From assembly GCF_009389715.1 (NCBI RefSeq), contig NC_052393.1, forward strand, positions 1,116,001-1,180,000: DNA of 64,000 nt, read 5' to 3'. The position numbers and the translations under genes were made by a program. The notes beneath the pieces were generated by a model. That model was not told the origin of the DNA. It saw only the letters and a program-made list of their open reading frames with translations, and did no database searches. The DNA is from Phoenix dactylifera. Lineage: Eukaryota; Streptophyta; Magnoliopsida; Arecales; Arecaceae. Shown here one piece after another: positions 22,200-34,420 of this stretch. The first letter of the stretch is position 1. The number at the start of each line of letters is the position of its first letter.

Positions 22200-25169
22200 C
22201 TGAAGTTAACATGACTTTACAAGCACTTGATTGGTAGATTGATACCAGAGTTGGTATTCATATTTGTTCGGATCGCTCCTGGTTTTCTTCTTACCAGATC
22301 TCAAGTAAAGGAGCTATGATCATGGCAAACAGTTCGGAGGCGCGTGTGCTATGAGTGGGATGTGTGGACTTAAAGCTTACTTCTAGAAAAGTTCTGTCCC
22401 TGCACGGCGTCTAACATGTCTCGGTTGTTAGGAGAAACCTTATTAGTGGTTCCTTGCTTGTCCAACAAGGCTTTTCTCTTATTTTTGAGTCTAATAAAAT
22501 TGTAATTTCTCATGGTGTAATGTTTATTGGAAAAGGATTCCTTAGTGAAGGATTGTTTAAGTTGAATGTTGTAGTTCCTTCAATGAATGAAAATCCTCTG
22601 ATTATGAATATAGAATCTCCTTCTATTTGGCATGGTAGATTAGGTCATATAAATTATAATTCAATTAAGCAACTTATGAACCTAAATTTAATACAAAAAA
22701 GTGATCTTAAGAATCATGAGAAATATGAAATTTGTGTAGAAGCCAAACTTTCTAGGAAGCCTTTTAAATTTATTAATTGGGATTCAGATCTATTAGAGTT
22801 GATCCATAGTGATGTTTGTGACTCTGGCAGAACTTATAGGAGAGGTAACAAATATTTTGTGACCTTCATAGATGATCTATCCAAGTTCTATTACATCTAC
22901 CTATTTAAAATCAAGGATTAGGTGCTCAGCAAATTTAAGATTTTTAAGATCGAAGCTGAGAACCAATATGAGAAGAAAATTAAAATTCTTAGATCATATC
23001 GGGGATGTGAATATACATCTAATGATATAACTCAATTTTGTGAAGATCATGGAATCATTCATGAAGTGACTGCTCTCTATTCTATCCAATCAAATGGAGT
23101 AGCAGAAAGAAAGAATATGACTTTAATGGATATGGTTAACTCCATGCTTATAAGCTTAGGAGTACCAGAGAGTTTATAGAAAAAATTTTAGCCTATTATA
23201 TTCTCAATAGGATTTTCTCTAAAAATAATGATTTTACCCCATATAAAATTTAAAAATATAGAAAATATAATCTTAGCTATTTGAAAGTGTGGGGATGCTT
23301 GGCAAAAGTGAAAATACCTAATTTTAAAAGAAAAAAAATATGACCTAAAATAGTGGATGCCATATTCATAGGATATACAGCCAATAGTAATGCCAATAGA
23401 TTTCTGGTAATTAATTCAGAGAAAAATGATATTAGTAATAACACTATCATAGAAGCCAGAGATACAACATATTTTGAGGATACCTTTCCACTTAGAACTC
23501 TAGTGGATAGTGGTATAGCTAATAGCTCTAGTAGAATAAGGACAAGAGAAATAGAAGTAGAAGCAGAACCTAGGAGGAGTAAGAAATCTAGAGTAGAGAA
23601 ATCGTTTGGAGATGACTTCTATACCTTTCTTATAGAGGACTCTCCAACTACTTTTGAGGACGCAATGAAATCTTTGGATTCATCTTTTTGGAGAGAAGCT
23701 GTGGATAATGAGATGCAGTCAATTATCCAAAATCATACTTGGAAACTGATTGATCTTCCTTTTAGCTATAAAATTATAAGGTGCAAATGGATATTTAAGA
23801 AGAAACTTAGGCCTGATGGCTCTGTAGATAAATTTAAGGCTAGATTAGTTGTCAAGAATTTTACTCAGAGACCTGGGATGGATTTCTTTGATGTCTATAG
23901 CTAGGATTACTACTATTAGGGTCCTGATAGCATTAGCCTTCATCCATAGATTAGTGATTCATCAAATGGATGTGAAAATAGCTTTTCTAAATTGAGACTT
24001 AAATGAAGAAATTTATATGGACCAACCAGAGGAATTTATAATCTCAGGCCAAGAAAAGAAAGTTTGCATATTAGTCAAATCTCTTTATGGTCTTAAACAA
24101 GCACCCAAGTAATGGGACTTGAAATTTGATGAAATTATAGACATGTGGATTTGAAATCAATAATACAGACGAATGTGTATACCATAAAAGAGTTGGAAAT
24201 AAATTTATGATCTTGTGGCTTTATGTAGATGATATACTTATTTTTGAGATAGATCTTCAGATAGTTGATTAATTAAAGCAATTCTTATGTCATAAGTTTG
24301 ATATGAAAGATTTGGGACAAGCTGACTTAATTTTAAATATCAAAATAATTAGAAGTGAAAATAGAATTGAGTTATCCCAAAGTCGTTATGTTGACAAGAT
24401 TCTCAATAAATTTAATTATACCGATTGTCAGCCTATCTCTACTCTCTTTGATCTCTCTACACACCTTAAGAAGAACTTAGGAATTCCTATCCTTCAAAGC
24501 CTATATGCTCAAATTATAGGCTCACTAGGCTTCTTAGCAAACTACGTTAGGCCAGACATAGCATATGCTGTAAATAGACTTAGTAGATATACTATTAATC
24601 TAAATAAAGATCACTGGACAACATTAGAGAGGATCCTTAGGTATCTTAAGGGTACCAAGTCCTATAGTTTGCACTTTAGTGGGTTTCTTGCTGTTCTAGA
24701 AGGCTATAGTGATGCCAACTGAATCAGCAATACCTTAAATGTTAAATCTACCACATGATATGTCTTTCTTCTAGGAGGTGCTGCTGTATCTTGGAAATCC
24801 ACCAAACAAACCTTGATATCTGGGAGTACCATGGAATCTGAACTAATTGCTTTAGACACCACTAGCATTGAGGCTGAGTGGCTCAAAGATCTACTTATAG
24901 ATCTTCATGTAGATGAGTCAACTTTATCACATATCTCCTTATATTATGACTGTAAATATGCAATAGACAAGTGCTACCAACAAAACGCCAATATAAAAAT
25001 GAACAGGCACTTAAAAGTGCGTCATAAATCATTAAGATATATATTGAAAAATAATGTTATAGCTTTGAATTTTGTAAAATTCGAAAATAATTTGGCTGAT
25101 CAACTTACAAAAGATTTGTCTAGAACAGTAGTTCTAGAGTCGTCAAGGGAGATGAAGCTTAGCTCATAA
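22200..25169 (+). pseudogene. copia pol remnant (protease, integrase, RT, RNase H)
   Basis: Protease: IDTR at 22238-22249, where family members have DTG or DSG, and preceded by a stop. Integrase: pre-integrase WHGRLGHINYNS, then HSDVCD, FIDD and GVAERKN supplying the D, D, E triad across 22454-23179, with an in-frame stop at 22919-22921. Reverse transcriptase: RCKWIFKKKLRPDGSVDKFK before 23904, then many frameshifts, with LYVDDIL at about 24219-24239. RNase [25 protein letters not shown], and a terminal part (24813-25169) containing [11 protein letters not shown] and LADQLTK. At least three reading frames are used. Not functional. Confidence 0.88.
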
Positions 25170-25704
25170 AGATAGATCACCACGATGGGAACCCAAGCTT
25201 AAAAGGTTCAATAGGTAGAAACAAACTGGAGTGTAATTAAGAGGAATACTATTTTATATTTTCCTCATTCCTATGACGCTAGCGTTCATAAAAGCAAGCA
25301 ATAGGATGAGTTTGTTTGTATAACTCTTAATAAGTTTGAGACCCAAGAGGCAAGAGCTTTTTTGCTAGCTTCCCAATTAGGACTCACCCATATGTGCAAT
25401 CGTGAGGCCGCAACTATGAAAAATGGACGATTTCCTAAAAAGCACATGAAAGATATCTGTGCATGGCCATGTTAGCGCAACCCGCTTAGAACCCAGATCG
25501 AGCTATATTTTGTGTGCTGTTGATTTAATCTAAGCCATGAACTGAGGTTCACGGTTAAGACCACCTTGACTCTACAGATGTAATCAATTATCACTAAGTG
25601 AAGGTTCAAACCGAAAGGCACCTACACCTATTACATAATATAAGATATCCAACATTTTGTTTTAACTTTGAAATTATTTTAAAAAATTAATTTTTATGAG
25701 AAAT

Positions 25705-26405
25705 TGTTAGGAAAATTAATTTTGGCGCGCGACCCAAGACGCATGTCTCGAGCGCGCGCTGGCGCCATCCGCGAACAGACTTGTCCGTGGAAAGCGTGAA
25801 CACGTCCGCGAATTTGCCCCTTTTATGCCTTTTTGGGCCAACGAGACGTTGGCCCAAGAGAGCTATAAAAACCCCCCTTTTCCTCCATTTTGGGGATGGA
25901 ATAAAAAGGGAGAAAAGAAATTCTAGAAAAATTCTGAAAAAAATATTGCTCTTTCTCCTCTTGGTCTGATTTTATTTTTTGCGCTTTCATTTAGCGAAGT
26001 TCTATTTTATTTTTATTTTCTTTTTTTGCTGGATCTGCAAATCTGATCGGGTTCGTATTGGTTTCTTCCGAGACGTACTGAAGAAGAAGTTTTGGGTCGT
26101 CGTATCTCTGAGAAAGATTGCCGGAGGATCCATACGTAGGGGTAAATACTTTTTTGGGACAGCATTAACGCGCTTTGACCTGCTATCTCCATTTACCTTA
26201 TTTCAAATTTAATATTAGTAAACCTGTAGCATTTACAATTTATGATTTAAATTTATTACATGTTCTATAGAATAGATTTCTTTTGTGCTAAAATAAATTT
26301 CTTTTGATTCTGAATAATATATATATATATATATATATATTATTCCTTTTAAGGTTATTCTATTAATTGTAATTATAGTTTTAATTTACTTACTTATAGG
26401 TGACT
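25705..26405 (+). repeat. 3' LTR of the copia element, right end lost
   Basis: It begins TGTTAGGAAAATTAATTTTGG and follows the 5' LTR throughout, including the TATA region near 25863. It runs to GGTGACTGTATC, where a long AT repeat replaces the expected CTAACA terminus. Confidence 0.85.
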
Positions 26406-26407
26406 GT

Positions 26408-26410
<3 letters not shown>

Positions 26411-26496
<86 letters not shown>
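26411..26496. repeat. (AT)43 microsatellite at the copia right edge
   Basis: An uninterrupted AT run of 86 bp followed by GGGGGG. A shorter AT run lies inside the LTR at 26316-26342, and its counterpart is at about 20796-20820. Confidence 0.93.
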
Positions 26497-26498
<2 letters not shown>

Positions 26499-28282
26499 GG
26501 GGAGGACGAATCTGGTCTTATTAATTTATATATTTTTTTAATGTATCAATATTTTTATCATTGGTGAATTGAAAGCAGTTTGGATCGTGTGTAATATTTC
26601 ATGGCTTGAACCTTATCCTATGGAATGCTTTTTTTGTATGGCACTATCTCTTGTGCCTCTCTTCACACGGAACCATTTGGAAGATTGGGAGACGACCAAT
26701 CCTTCTTGGATGACACAGTCAACAGGATCGTAAAATGATGACTGCCGGCTTCTTTCCACGAACCGAGTTGGTACTTCATTACGATGCCCATATTTATCAT
26801 GAGAAAAAGCTTCATCACACCTTCCATTCCCCCGCGGCACACCGGAATGCGGTGATCAGTGGGCTTATTCACGAAGCTTGTCCATCGCTCATGTGATCCG
26901 TGTACCGCACCAATTCCATCTATCTTGGGAGATTGGTGCTCCTGGTGGAGAGGAGAGCAGTGCATACTCTTCTTTATTTATAATAATACAGAACTTTGTT
27001 CAAAAAAAATTAGCCAGAAGATATTATTTCAATTCGAACATCAAGCTAGCTGGTAGACAAAACCATAACCACAACAACCACCACAGGTGCTGTCAATCAT
27101 GCCATAAAGCAAATTAAATCATGTGTACAAGTAAAATTATTATAGTGGACGAGGGAAAGAAGGGTTGGAACTGATAGGACTAATAATTAGGCAATTAAGC
27201 AACTTTCCAAGCACTAAGATTAGTTCTATTAAGAAAAGCATTTAGTGAGATTAGATTGTGGATTCGATCGAGAAGATTGGTTTTGATTCGCTGAGGTGGG
27301 ATTATTAGGTAAACATATAGCATACTTGAATGGCCTAAGCCCAGTCATCCACTTGCTATGTAACATAGGCCACGTTTTTTGTGTTTCTAATTTGTAGAAT
27401 TTTTGGAACTTAAAACCTGCACCATGGGATTCCAGTTTTTCAGTCTATAAGTCAAAATATGCAGGCTGGAAAGATTAGCCTCCTTCCTAGCACGGCTATT
27501 TGGGGAAATCCATTGACCATTGTGCCACTATTGGTCCTTCTCTTGTTCATGTTTCTCATTTTTCTAATATGTTTATTTATAAATTGTTTTAAAATTTTAA
27601 AACAATTGTTTAATGGGTTTGAAGGAGTGTTATTTTTTCAAAAAATGAAGAATTAATATTTGATGCACTACTTATGAGAATTATCTAAGTAAAATACAAG
27701 AAAAACAGAACCAACCAAATCTAAATCCATTTTTTTTCCTTTTACTTGGAGATGGATGCAACTACTGGTTTATAGGTCTACAGCACATTGTTGTTTTTAG
27801 AGAATTTTAGATTTTGATAGAATATTTGGAATTTAGGGTGATCTCCTTAAAATAATCATTATAGTTTGTGATTTTTGACGAAATGATTCATTGGTTTAGA
27901 ATTTTGTACATTTGGTTGCGCTTTAAGATCACCAAATTAGAATTTTCCACCATCAAAATTTTTCAAGTTTATGATTTTCTTCTTGACATAAATTTCTATT
28001 TTTTGATCTTTCTCATTTTGACAACAAAACGACCCAAAAAATCCGTTTCGAAAATACAAAAATTTGAATCTAAATAAAACCATAGTTTCAAATTTAAAAA
28101 AAATCTAAATATAATCATTATCTTAATGAAAGCTAGTGGAACTCCCTCCATCCTTTTTTTTTTAACAAAAAGAAACAACCGCATAGTCTACATCATTTAT
28201 TTTTTCTAATAAAAAGATCTAAAGAAATAGAAATAGAAAATGCCCCATTATATCCACATTTAAAGTTAATTAAGCAACCCAT
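26497..28282. other. Intergenic DNA
   Basis: No gene was supported. Minus-strand frames around 26613-26965 are open for 75-100 codons but resemble no family and lack splice context. The rest is AT-rich. Confidence 0.5.
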
Positions 28283-28365
28283 CACTACAAGAAAATTGGG
28301 CATTAGCGACGCTTTTATCTAGCGTCGGCAATATAGAGTCAGCAAAAACCTTTTTTGTTGTAGTG
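28283..28365. mobile_element. 83-bp CACTA (En/Spm-type) miniature element
   Basis: The element starts CACTACAAGAAAA and ends TTTTTTGTTGTAGTG, giving inverted CACTACAA termini. It is flanked on both sides by CAT, a perfect 3-bp target duplication (28280-28282 and 28366-28368). A subterminal inverted pair GCGACGC/GCGTCGGC lies inside. It is far too short to code, so it is a deletion derivative. Confidence 0.88.
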
Positions 28366-28870
28366 CATAACTGCTAATTTGGTAACTCCCCAATCAACTA
28401 ACCACTTGTTTCTGTAAACACATCTGTGGGTCTCATCAATTCCTTCTTGCCACATAGCAATGCAATTATTTATGTGTATGTAGTAGAATTTCCTGGCATT
28501 ACTGCATATAAATAGTTCTTTTGAACCAAGCAACTCAATATTCAAATACTCCCTATATATTACACCAATCTAGTCAAATAAAGCGATCTTTCAAGCCGCA
28601 TACAAGAGAACTTTTTTCCTTGATCAGTGTGGCACGCACGAAGGAGAACCTTTCATTTGCATGAAATGGTCACCTTCTAGCATTACTGATTACTTAATTG
28701 AAGCCAACATATAGATTAGCTTAAACATGGTGAACTTGGAACTCTATTTTGACAAGCTTTATAATATCATGGGTTCTTGCTCAAAGAAATTATTTTGGAT
28801 TGGGGTGCGGCGACGCGGAGTAACACAACTATTAAGTTCACCCTAAACTATGACCTTAAAAAGGTACCTA

Positions 28871-29281
28871 TGAGGATCCTTGCAGGCGTGTGTTTAGTCC
28901 CACATCAGTTATTCGCTGGATAGATTTTGGGTACTTATACAAGATCAAGAAATCCAAATAATACCTTCCGACTAGCCATTTTGGGTGAGATCTTGGGTTA
29001 TTATGAATGGTATTAGAGCATATCCGGCCCATAACTTATGTGGACTAGGAACCTAAATAAGCACGAATCCATTGGGGCTGACCACGGGCCTATCATGGTG
29101 CTTGTGATTAGATTTGAAAAGATTTAAACCCTTAGCTCGACGATTACGTTGGAGCTTAAATGGAAAAAGTATACGAGGACTCGTGCGAGCATGTCTTTAG
29201 TCCCACATTAGTTATTTGCTGAAAAAAATCTAAATAATACCTTACGGCTCGCCATTTTGGATGAAGTTCTGGGTTGTTACA
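28871..29281 (+). mobile_element. TRIM (terminal-repeat retrotransposon in miniature)
   Basis: LTR-like repeats at about 28871-29006 and 29174-29281 share TTTAGTCCCACAT, AAATAATACCTT and GCCATTTTGG and end near TTGGGTTATTA or TTGTTACA. Directly after the left LTR, TGGTATTAGAGCA (29008-29020) is one change from the initiator-Met tRNA primer site TGGTATCAGAGC. The internal part is about 165 bp with no open frame. Total length is about 410 bp, typical for TRIMs. Confidence 0.8.
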
Positions 29282-29304
29282 ATAATAATAATAATAATAA
29301 TAAA

Positions 29305-30819
29305 CTATGACCTCAAACATCTCTCCAAGGGCACCATGGTCTGGCACCATGGTCTATGAGCCTACGGATATATTTTTTATTATATCTTGTTGGAAGGAAG
29401 AAGTAAAAAGGAGGATGAAGGATCTCATCGTGGAAAAGGTGGACCTTTTGAGACAAAGGTTCACACCATAGAGTACCAGATCATGAAAGAAACTAGTTCA
29501 GGGAAGCTCGTCAATGAGAAACTGGCAAGAAATCGATCGAGACGTATGGAAGAGGGAGGGTCAGGGTGGTGGTTTATTGAATGCGTTTTCTTTTTTATTA
29601 TTATTTCATTCTCCAGTAGTAGGGTCGGAGACTTCCTATATTTGTTAATTGCATGCATGCATTGAACGTACTCCTTGTTTGTATACTGGCACAAGTGCAG
29701 CACAGGCGCAACAAAATGGGTAACTTTGTGTCTATGTGGGTGGGCACTCTAGAAAATATAAGGAAGGGCTTTTTAATGCATAGTATGGTGCCAATAAATA
29801 TATTAACATCCCAGAAGTTCTTATAAGTCCATAAAAAGTGTTGTTTTATTTTATCTTATTTTATTTTCAAACCAAACTTCTATATTTGTTATAAAATAAG
29901 AAAAGATGTCGTTCATTATAATGAGACCCGATCTGATATAGCCATTGGGGTATATTTCAAGGCAAACTAAAGAGTTTTTCCCTTGCAACTTGGTTAATGA
30001 GCCTGGTCTTGAAGGAAATCTATTTGTGTAACATTTTATTTCCTTTTTTTTGGGGGGTCTTTGCGTATATGCGTGTGTGAAGGAAATCTATCAGTAGGCT
30101 TGCTGTCACCAATCTTAATTTGTTGTGGCTAAGTTTGTCTCCAATGATCTGGCCAAAAGCGTAAACCCATAACCATAATAAGGATCGAATCATACGGCAG
30201 GTTGCAGTCCACCTGCAGGCTGTACTGTATCAGCAGCTCACTATTTTCCATTCTCAAATGTAGAAAGCTGCAGGTGGCGGCCGGATCTGCGGTTCTAATC
30301 TATGGTGCCCAAAAATATTTCCATCTAGATTTCTATGAATCTAAGCATTATGAGGCCCCTTGTTTTCCTTGAGCTCAAGACCACATAAAAGAAGACATGG
30401 CTGTTTCTCAAGGGCATCGTGGGTGACGTATCAAGCGTTTGTATCATTGTATGCAACAAAATAAGGGGACTAAAATACATGCAAGAGCCAAAATAGGTAC
30501 CTAATGGTATTTAAATGAGGGTCGGGTACGTTCTAATCCCTCCTCATTTCCTCCAAAAAATTAGAAAGAGGAGATAAGTAAATAATTAAGCACTCATTCC
30601 AATTTTTTTTTCTTGCACATAAATAGCTTTTTATTAGATGCAACAAACGTAATATTTACAAAAAAAACGACATTGCCGTGTAGTTGATCACCTACTAGGT
30701 AACAGGTACACATATACCACCTCAATCATTCTCTTCAAATCCAAATCAACATGAAATGCCTAGTTTGGAAGCATGCATCTCCCTCCCAACAACCATATCC
30801 TCCCTAGAATCCAAAGTCT
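29305..30819. other. Intergenic DNA downstream of the NAC gene
   Basis: No gene recognised. An ATA microsatellite occupies 29280-29304 at the edge of the TRIM. The part near 30.7-30.82 kb probably contains the NAC 3' UTR. Confidence 0.5.
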
Positions 30820-33800
30820 CTAAAAGTATAGCTTATCCTGGCCACCTTGGAATCTCACATCTCCTAGGTTTGGCATGGCCCCCTCCCCCACGTCAGGGTC
30901 CTCAAACCCCATATCCAAGAGGAACCCATACTCATCCCCTCCCCTTGAGCCCATCCCCATCTCCTGTGGGAAGTCAAGAAAGTTGCAGTGCATCAGTGCC
31001 AAATTGAGGAGTGGGTTTGCGTTGCTCTCCTCTTGGTGAGTGACGGCGGCCAGCGACGAGCTCATCTGGTCGTAGCACCCATCCGCCATGGGCTGGTCCG
31101 CCATGGAAGAGGAAGGACCCGAAGTTGGGGAGGAGGAGCCAATGTTGTCGGCCAGCTCCGTCTCCCCTTTTCTCTTGTGAAAAACTCTGCACAGCACCCA
31201 GTCCTCCTGCCATCAAAGCAAAGCACCCAAATGAGCAGCAGAAACAAAAGTAAGGTAGATGCGAGCTTGTCCCGAGCAAACTCACATCACATGCAGCAGA
31301 TAAGCTCGAGCAAGATGGTCGCCAATGAACGTTGGTGCACCGCTGGAAAGTGTTTTTAAGTCAAATTATCTGACCCACTTGGGAAGCATCAGATGCTTAA
31401 AGCTATTGCCTTTTTCCTTCTAATTAATGAAATATATATATATATATATATATATATTGATAAAGAGAGAGAGGCAAAGCCATTCGATATTTATTAAAAA
31501 AGAGAGAGTTTACATAAATTATTTATAAAGAATTTACCAAAAAGAAAAACTCAAAAAAACAACAACTTTTTTTTTATAAAAGATAGTGGTATGTAAGGAG
31601 ACATGTTAAGCTATTTAATAAGCCGAATAATCTCATAAGTGGTTTGAAGGATCTCTGTATGCTATTTTTAGTATACAACTATATGAGCTCTGTATTCTGA
31701 TATGATGATGAGTCGGCTTTTTTTGCGGGGTATTGGAAGACGTAATGGGAGAAGAAGAAATTGAGTTTCAATTTGGAAAGAAGAAATCGGATACTTATGA
31801 GAGAGGGGTATTTTTGTCTCATAAAAGTAGTTAAAAATGTGTTGGACTGGTTGTTATGAAATTAGTCAACAGGAATTTATGGTTATAGTGGAGTCTTTTG
31901 GAGGGTGGGGAATTTTTTTTTTTTTTTAAAGGATAGATCAACGTCTATTGAACTGTAAAAATTGCCCATAAAGAAGTTGAAGAGTGTACGAAGAAGAACG
32001 AAAAAATTTATGTGAGGGGACTTTTCCTTGATCTTGAGTTGTTCTATTGGTGCATCGATCTGCTCAATACTTGCAGAAGACATAATTGCAAATAAATTTT
32101 CTTCATCTTTTCTTTGAAGTGTTTTGTTGTCTTACAAACTCTTGTCTGACTAATTATTTGCCACGTATCATTCCTTTCTGTCTTTCATATTCTCAGCTAG
32201 ATTTCCTGAATTTTCGGAGACAAAAGGCTGTTTCATTACGTTTTAATGAGCAAATTACTATAAAGGCCAATAGCAAAACATACATACCAAGCAAAATAGA
32301 TGAGATAAATACCGATGTTTTACTTCCACTTAGTCCAAGTATGAGGGTGGAAACAATTAAGGAGCACTATCAAGCAAGTATTTCAGCAAATTAAGCTACG
32401 CATCTGGAAGAAATGAAGACAATTAGAAAGCAGCCAAGGAAACAGTGGTTTAAATACCTTAGGGGGTGAATGTGGGGTCTCCAACCGGAACTCATGCATG
32501 ACCCAACCAGTCTTCACCCCATTGGGAGCTCGCCCTCGGTAGAACACTAATGTCTTCCTCATACCAACGATCACACGCGATGCAGGATCATGGATCGTTC
32601 GATCCTTTCCGGTGGCCTTCCAATATCCGGTCTTGGTTGCGCGATTGGTTCTCGAGCCAGTGGCATACTTGCGATCCCGGAAACTGAAGAAGTACCACTC
32701 GTTCGCACTTAGCTTAGCCACATCTGAGACCAAGAAATAAAGAGACAGGCTTAATTAGTTTTGAGGCTAGAGAAGTCATCAAAGTAAAAAAAAAAAAAAG
32801 CTAGAAATAAAACTGCAAGCAAGATGAAACCTACCCTAGGTTTAAAGAGGACGACAAAAATAGTACTGTTCCTCATGTGATTCCTTCTAAAAAGACGGGA
32901 TTGGAATATTATAAACATCATGACAAACATTGGAGGTCTTGTATACGCTACAGGGGACCAATAATTTAACAAGCTATCCCAATTTAGAAAAAACTATCTA
33001 GATGGCAGTTTTTTGAGTTCCTTAATTCAGATACCCAAATAAGACTGAATATACATCCATATGAATCTTCACATACTTTTTTCCATTTAAGAAGATGATC
33101 TCATTGGGCTAAGGATTCAAATCCGTTCAAATCTAATCATAAGCACCACGATCGGCTCATGATCAGCCTTAATGAGCTTGTGCTAGAGCGTTGCTATAGG
33201 CTGGACCTGCTCTGATACCATTTGCAATAACTTAGGAGCTCAGCCAAAATATTAGCTAGAAGGTATTATTTGAGTTCTTTGATCTTACATAAATTTTAAA
33301 TATCTACCGAGTGAATAATTGATGTGGAACTAAATATATACCTGTATCGATCCTCACGCAACCATTAGGATACTGAAAGGCCAAATGGCTAGCTAGCCAA
33401 GCAACATGATTTTAGCTTAATTAATGTCAAGAATATGGATCAAATGGTTGTTGTAGACTATAATTACCATGGTAGAGATATTATTCTAACTCTATATATG
33501 GCTGCAAAACTTTGGACTGAAAAATAATTAAGCTTCCTTCCTGATTTCCCTATAAGATCATGATATATATATTAAAAAAAACCATAGTGCTCGCTCCTTG
33601 CTTAACTATTAAGAATTTCTTAACGTACCAAACTCAAGATAATCTACAAGAAATTTGTCCGAAGACTGTGCATGAGAATAGTTTTTTTTTTTTTTTTCCT
33701 TTTCAAAATTTTTTGATAAGAGAAGGAAAACGCTGATGAGGCTATTATAAATTTCAACGATTGATGAGAAAAGAAACATAAAGCAAATCCTTTTTTGATG

Positions 33801-34204
33801 AATAAGCCAAAGCTATGCAACAATAGATCAGATTGAAAGAACCAATCTTTATAGCTATTTCTTTGCCAGTTAAGCACTTCTAAGAAAGAATATTACGTGT
33901 CTCTGTAAAAAAAAGAATAGAGATTCAGATGCAATGAAGAGGAGAAAATTCAAGGAATTTTACGAGCCCGAGCATAGTATGGATTTAGCGAGCAGACATC
34001 CATGAAACTTCATAGAGAATGGGAAGGGAACTCACCTGGAAGCTCCCAAGGCTCGCGAGTATGCAAATCCACCTCAACCAGTGTTCCCCCAGAGATACTC
34101 TCGTTGGTCACCTTCTTGTAGAGATAGTGGCAAACAAGCTCCTCATCACTTGGGTAGAACCTGAACCCTGGAGGAAGTGTGGACTCGATGTCTCTCAATC
34201 CCAT
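30820..34204 (-). CDS. NAC-domain transcription factor
   Basis: Three exons join in phase: 34204-34036, 32723-32458 and 31206-30820, giving 273 residues from ATG 34204 to a TAG at 30822-30820. Donors are GTGAGT and GTATTT; acceptors are CAG. The NAC DNA-binding and dimerisation domain covers about residues 9-155. Subdomain A is [20 protein letters not shown] contains [21 protein letters not shown] contains [16 protein letters not shown], and E is [13 protein letters not shown]. The C-terminal part is serine-rich, then acidic ([18 protein letters not shown]), as expected of an activation region. The two-intron layout is standard for NAC genes. By memory it is closest to proteins annotated NAC 21/22-like or ANAC074-like; the subgroup is uncertain. 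It should bind CGT-core promoter sites in the nucleus. Confidence 0.93.
31207..32457 (-). other. NAC intron 2
   Basis: A 1.25-kb intron with an AT microsatellite at about 31431-31457. No exon or RNA gene was recognised inside. Confidence 0.7.
32955..33360 (-). mobile_element. Degenerate TRIM in NAC intron 1
   Basis: On the minus strand, an LTR-like block at about 33360-33223 begins TGCGTGAGGATCG and ends near AAGTTATTGCA. An exact primer site TGGTATCAGAGC follows at 33220-33209, then an internal part of about 110 bp, then a much-decayed second LTR to about 32955. It is the same family as at 28871-29281. It is entirely intronic and does not touch splice sites. Confidence 0.72.
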
Positions 34205-34420
34205 CTTGATCTCTATATGTTACTAACCAGGTAGCTGGATATATATATAGACAGATGCAGGAATATAGATTGCAAGAGGAGAGGGTGGCAAAAAAAGGTG
34301 ATCAAAGATTGCAGTACAAGGAGAGACCTTGCTCAAGGCTTTGTTGTGGGGAGCAGGCAAGCTATAACAGTCTTAAATTCTCGAGAGTTGAAGGCTTTGA
34401 TGCATATATATAGAAGGGGA
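34205..34420 (-). promoter_or_regulatory. NAC leader and candidate core promoter
   Basis: Two minus-strand TATA-like sites are seen: one at about 34250-34240, about 40 bp before the ATG, and a better spaced TATATATATG at about 34412-34403, which would give a leader of about 175 nt. Neither can be confirmed from sequence alone. Confidence 0.35.

Larger units (their letters stand above)
20160..26405 (+). mobile_element. Degenerate Ty1/copia LTR retrotransposon
   Basis: Two long direct repeats, 20160-20892 and 25705 to about 26405, frame an internal region of about 4.8 kb. It encodes, in copia order, gag, protease, integrase, reverse transcriptase and RNase H remnants on the plus strand. The integrase-before-RT order and the YVDD motif identify copia. 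The reading frame is broken by many stops and frameshifts, and the LTRs differ at many sites, mostly at CpG positions, so this is an old, inactive copy. No standard TGGTATCAGAGC primer site follows the 5' LTR. The 3' LTR end has been overwritten by an AT repeat, so no target duplication can be read. Confidence 0.92.

Noticed and set aside
26613..26965. Minus-strand frames of 75 and 100 codons
   Set aside because: Somewhat protein-like, but overlapping in different frames, with no splice context or recognised domain.
28871..29281. Possible Cassandra element (5S RNA-bearing TRIM)
   Set aside because: The LTRs lack a recognisable 5S internal promoter, so only the general TRIM label is kept.
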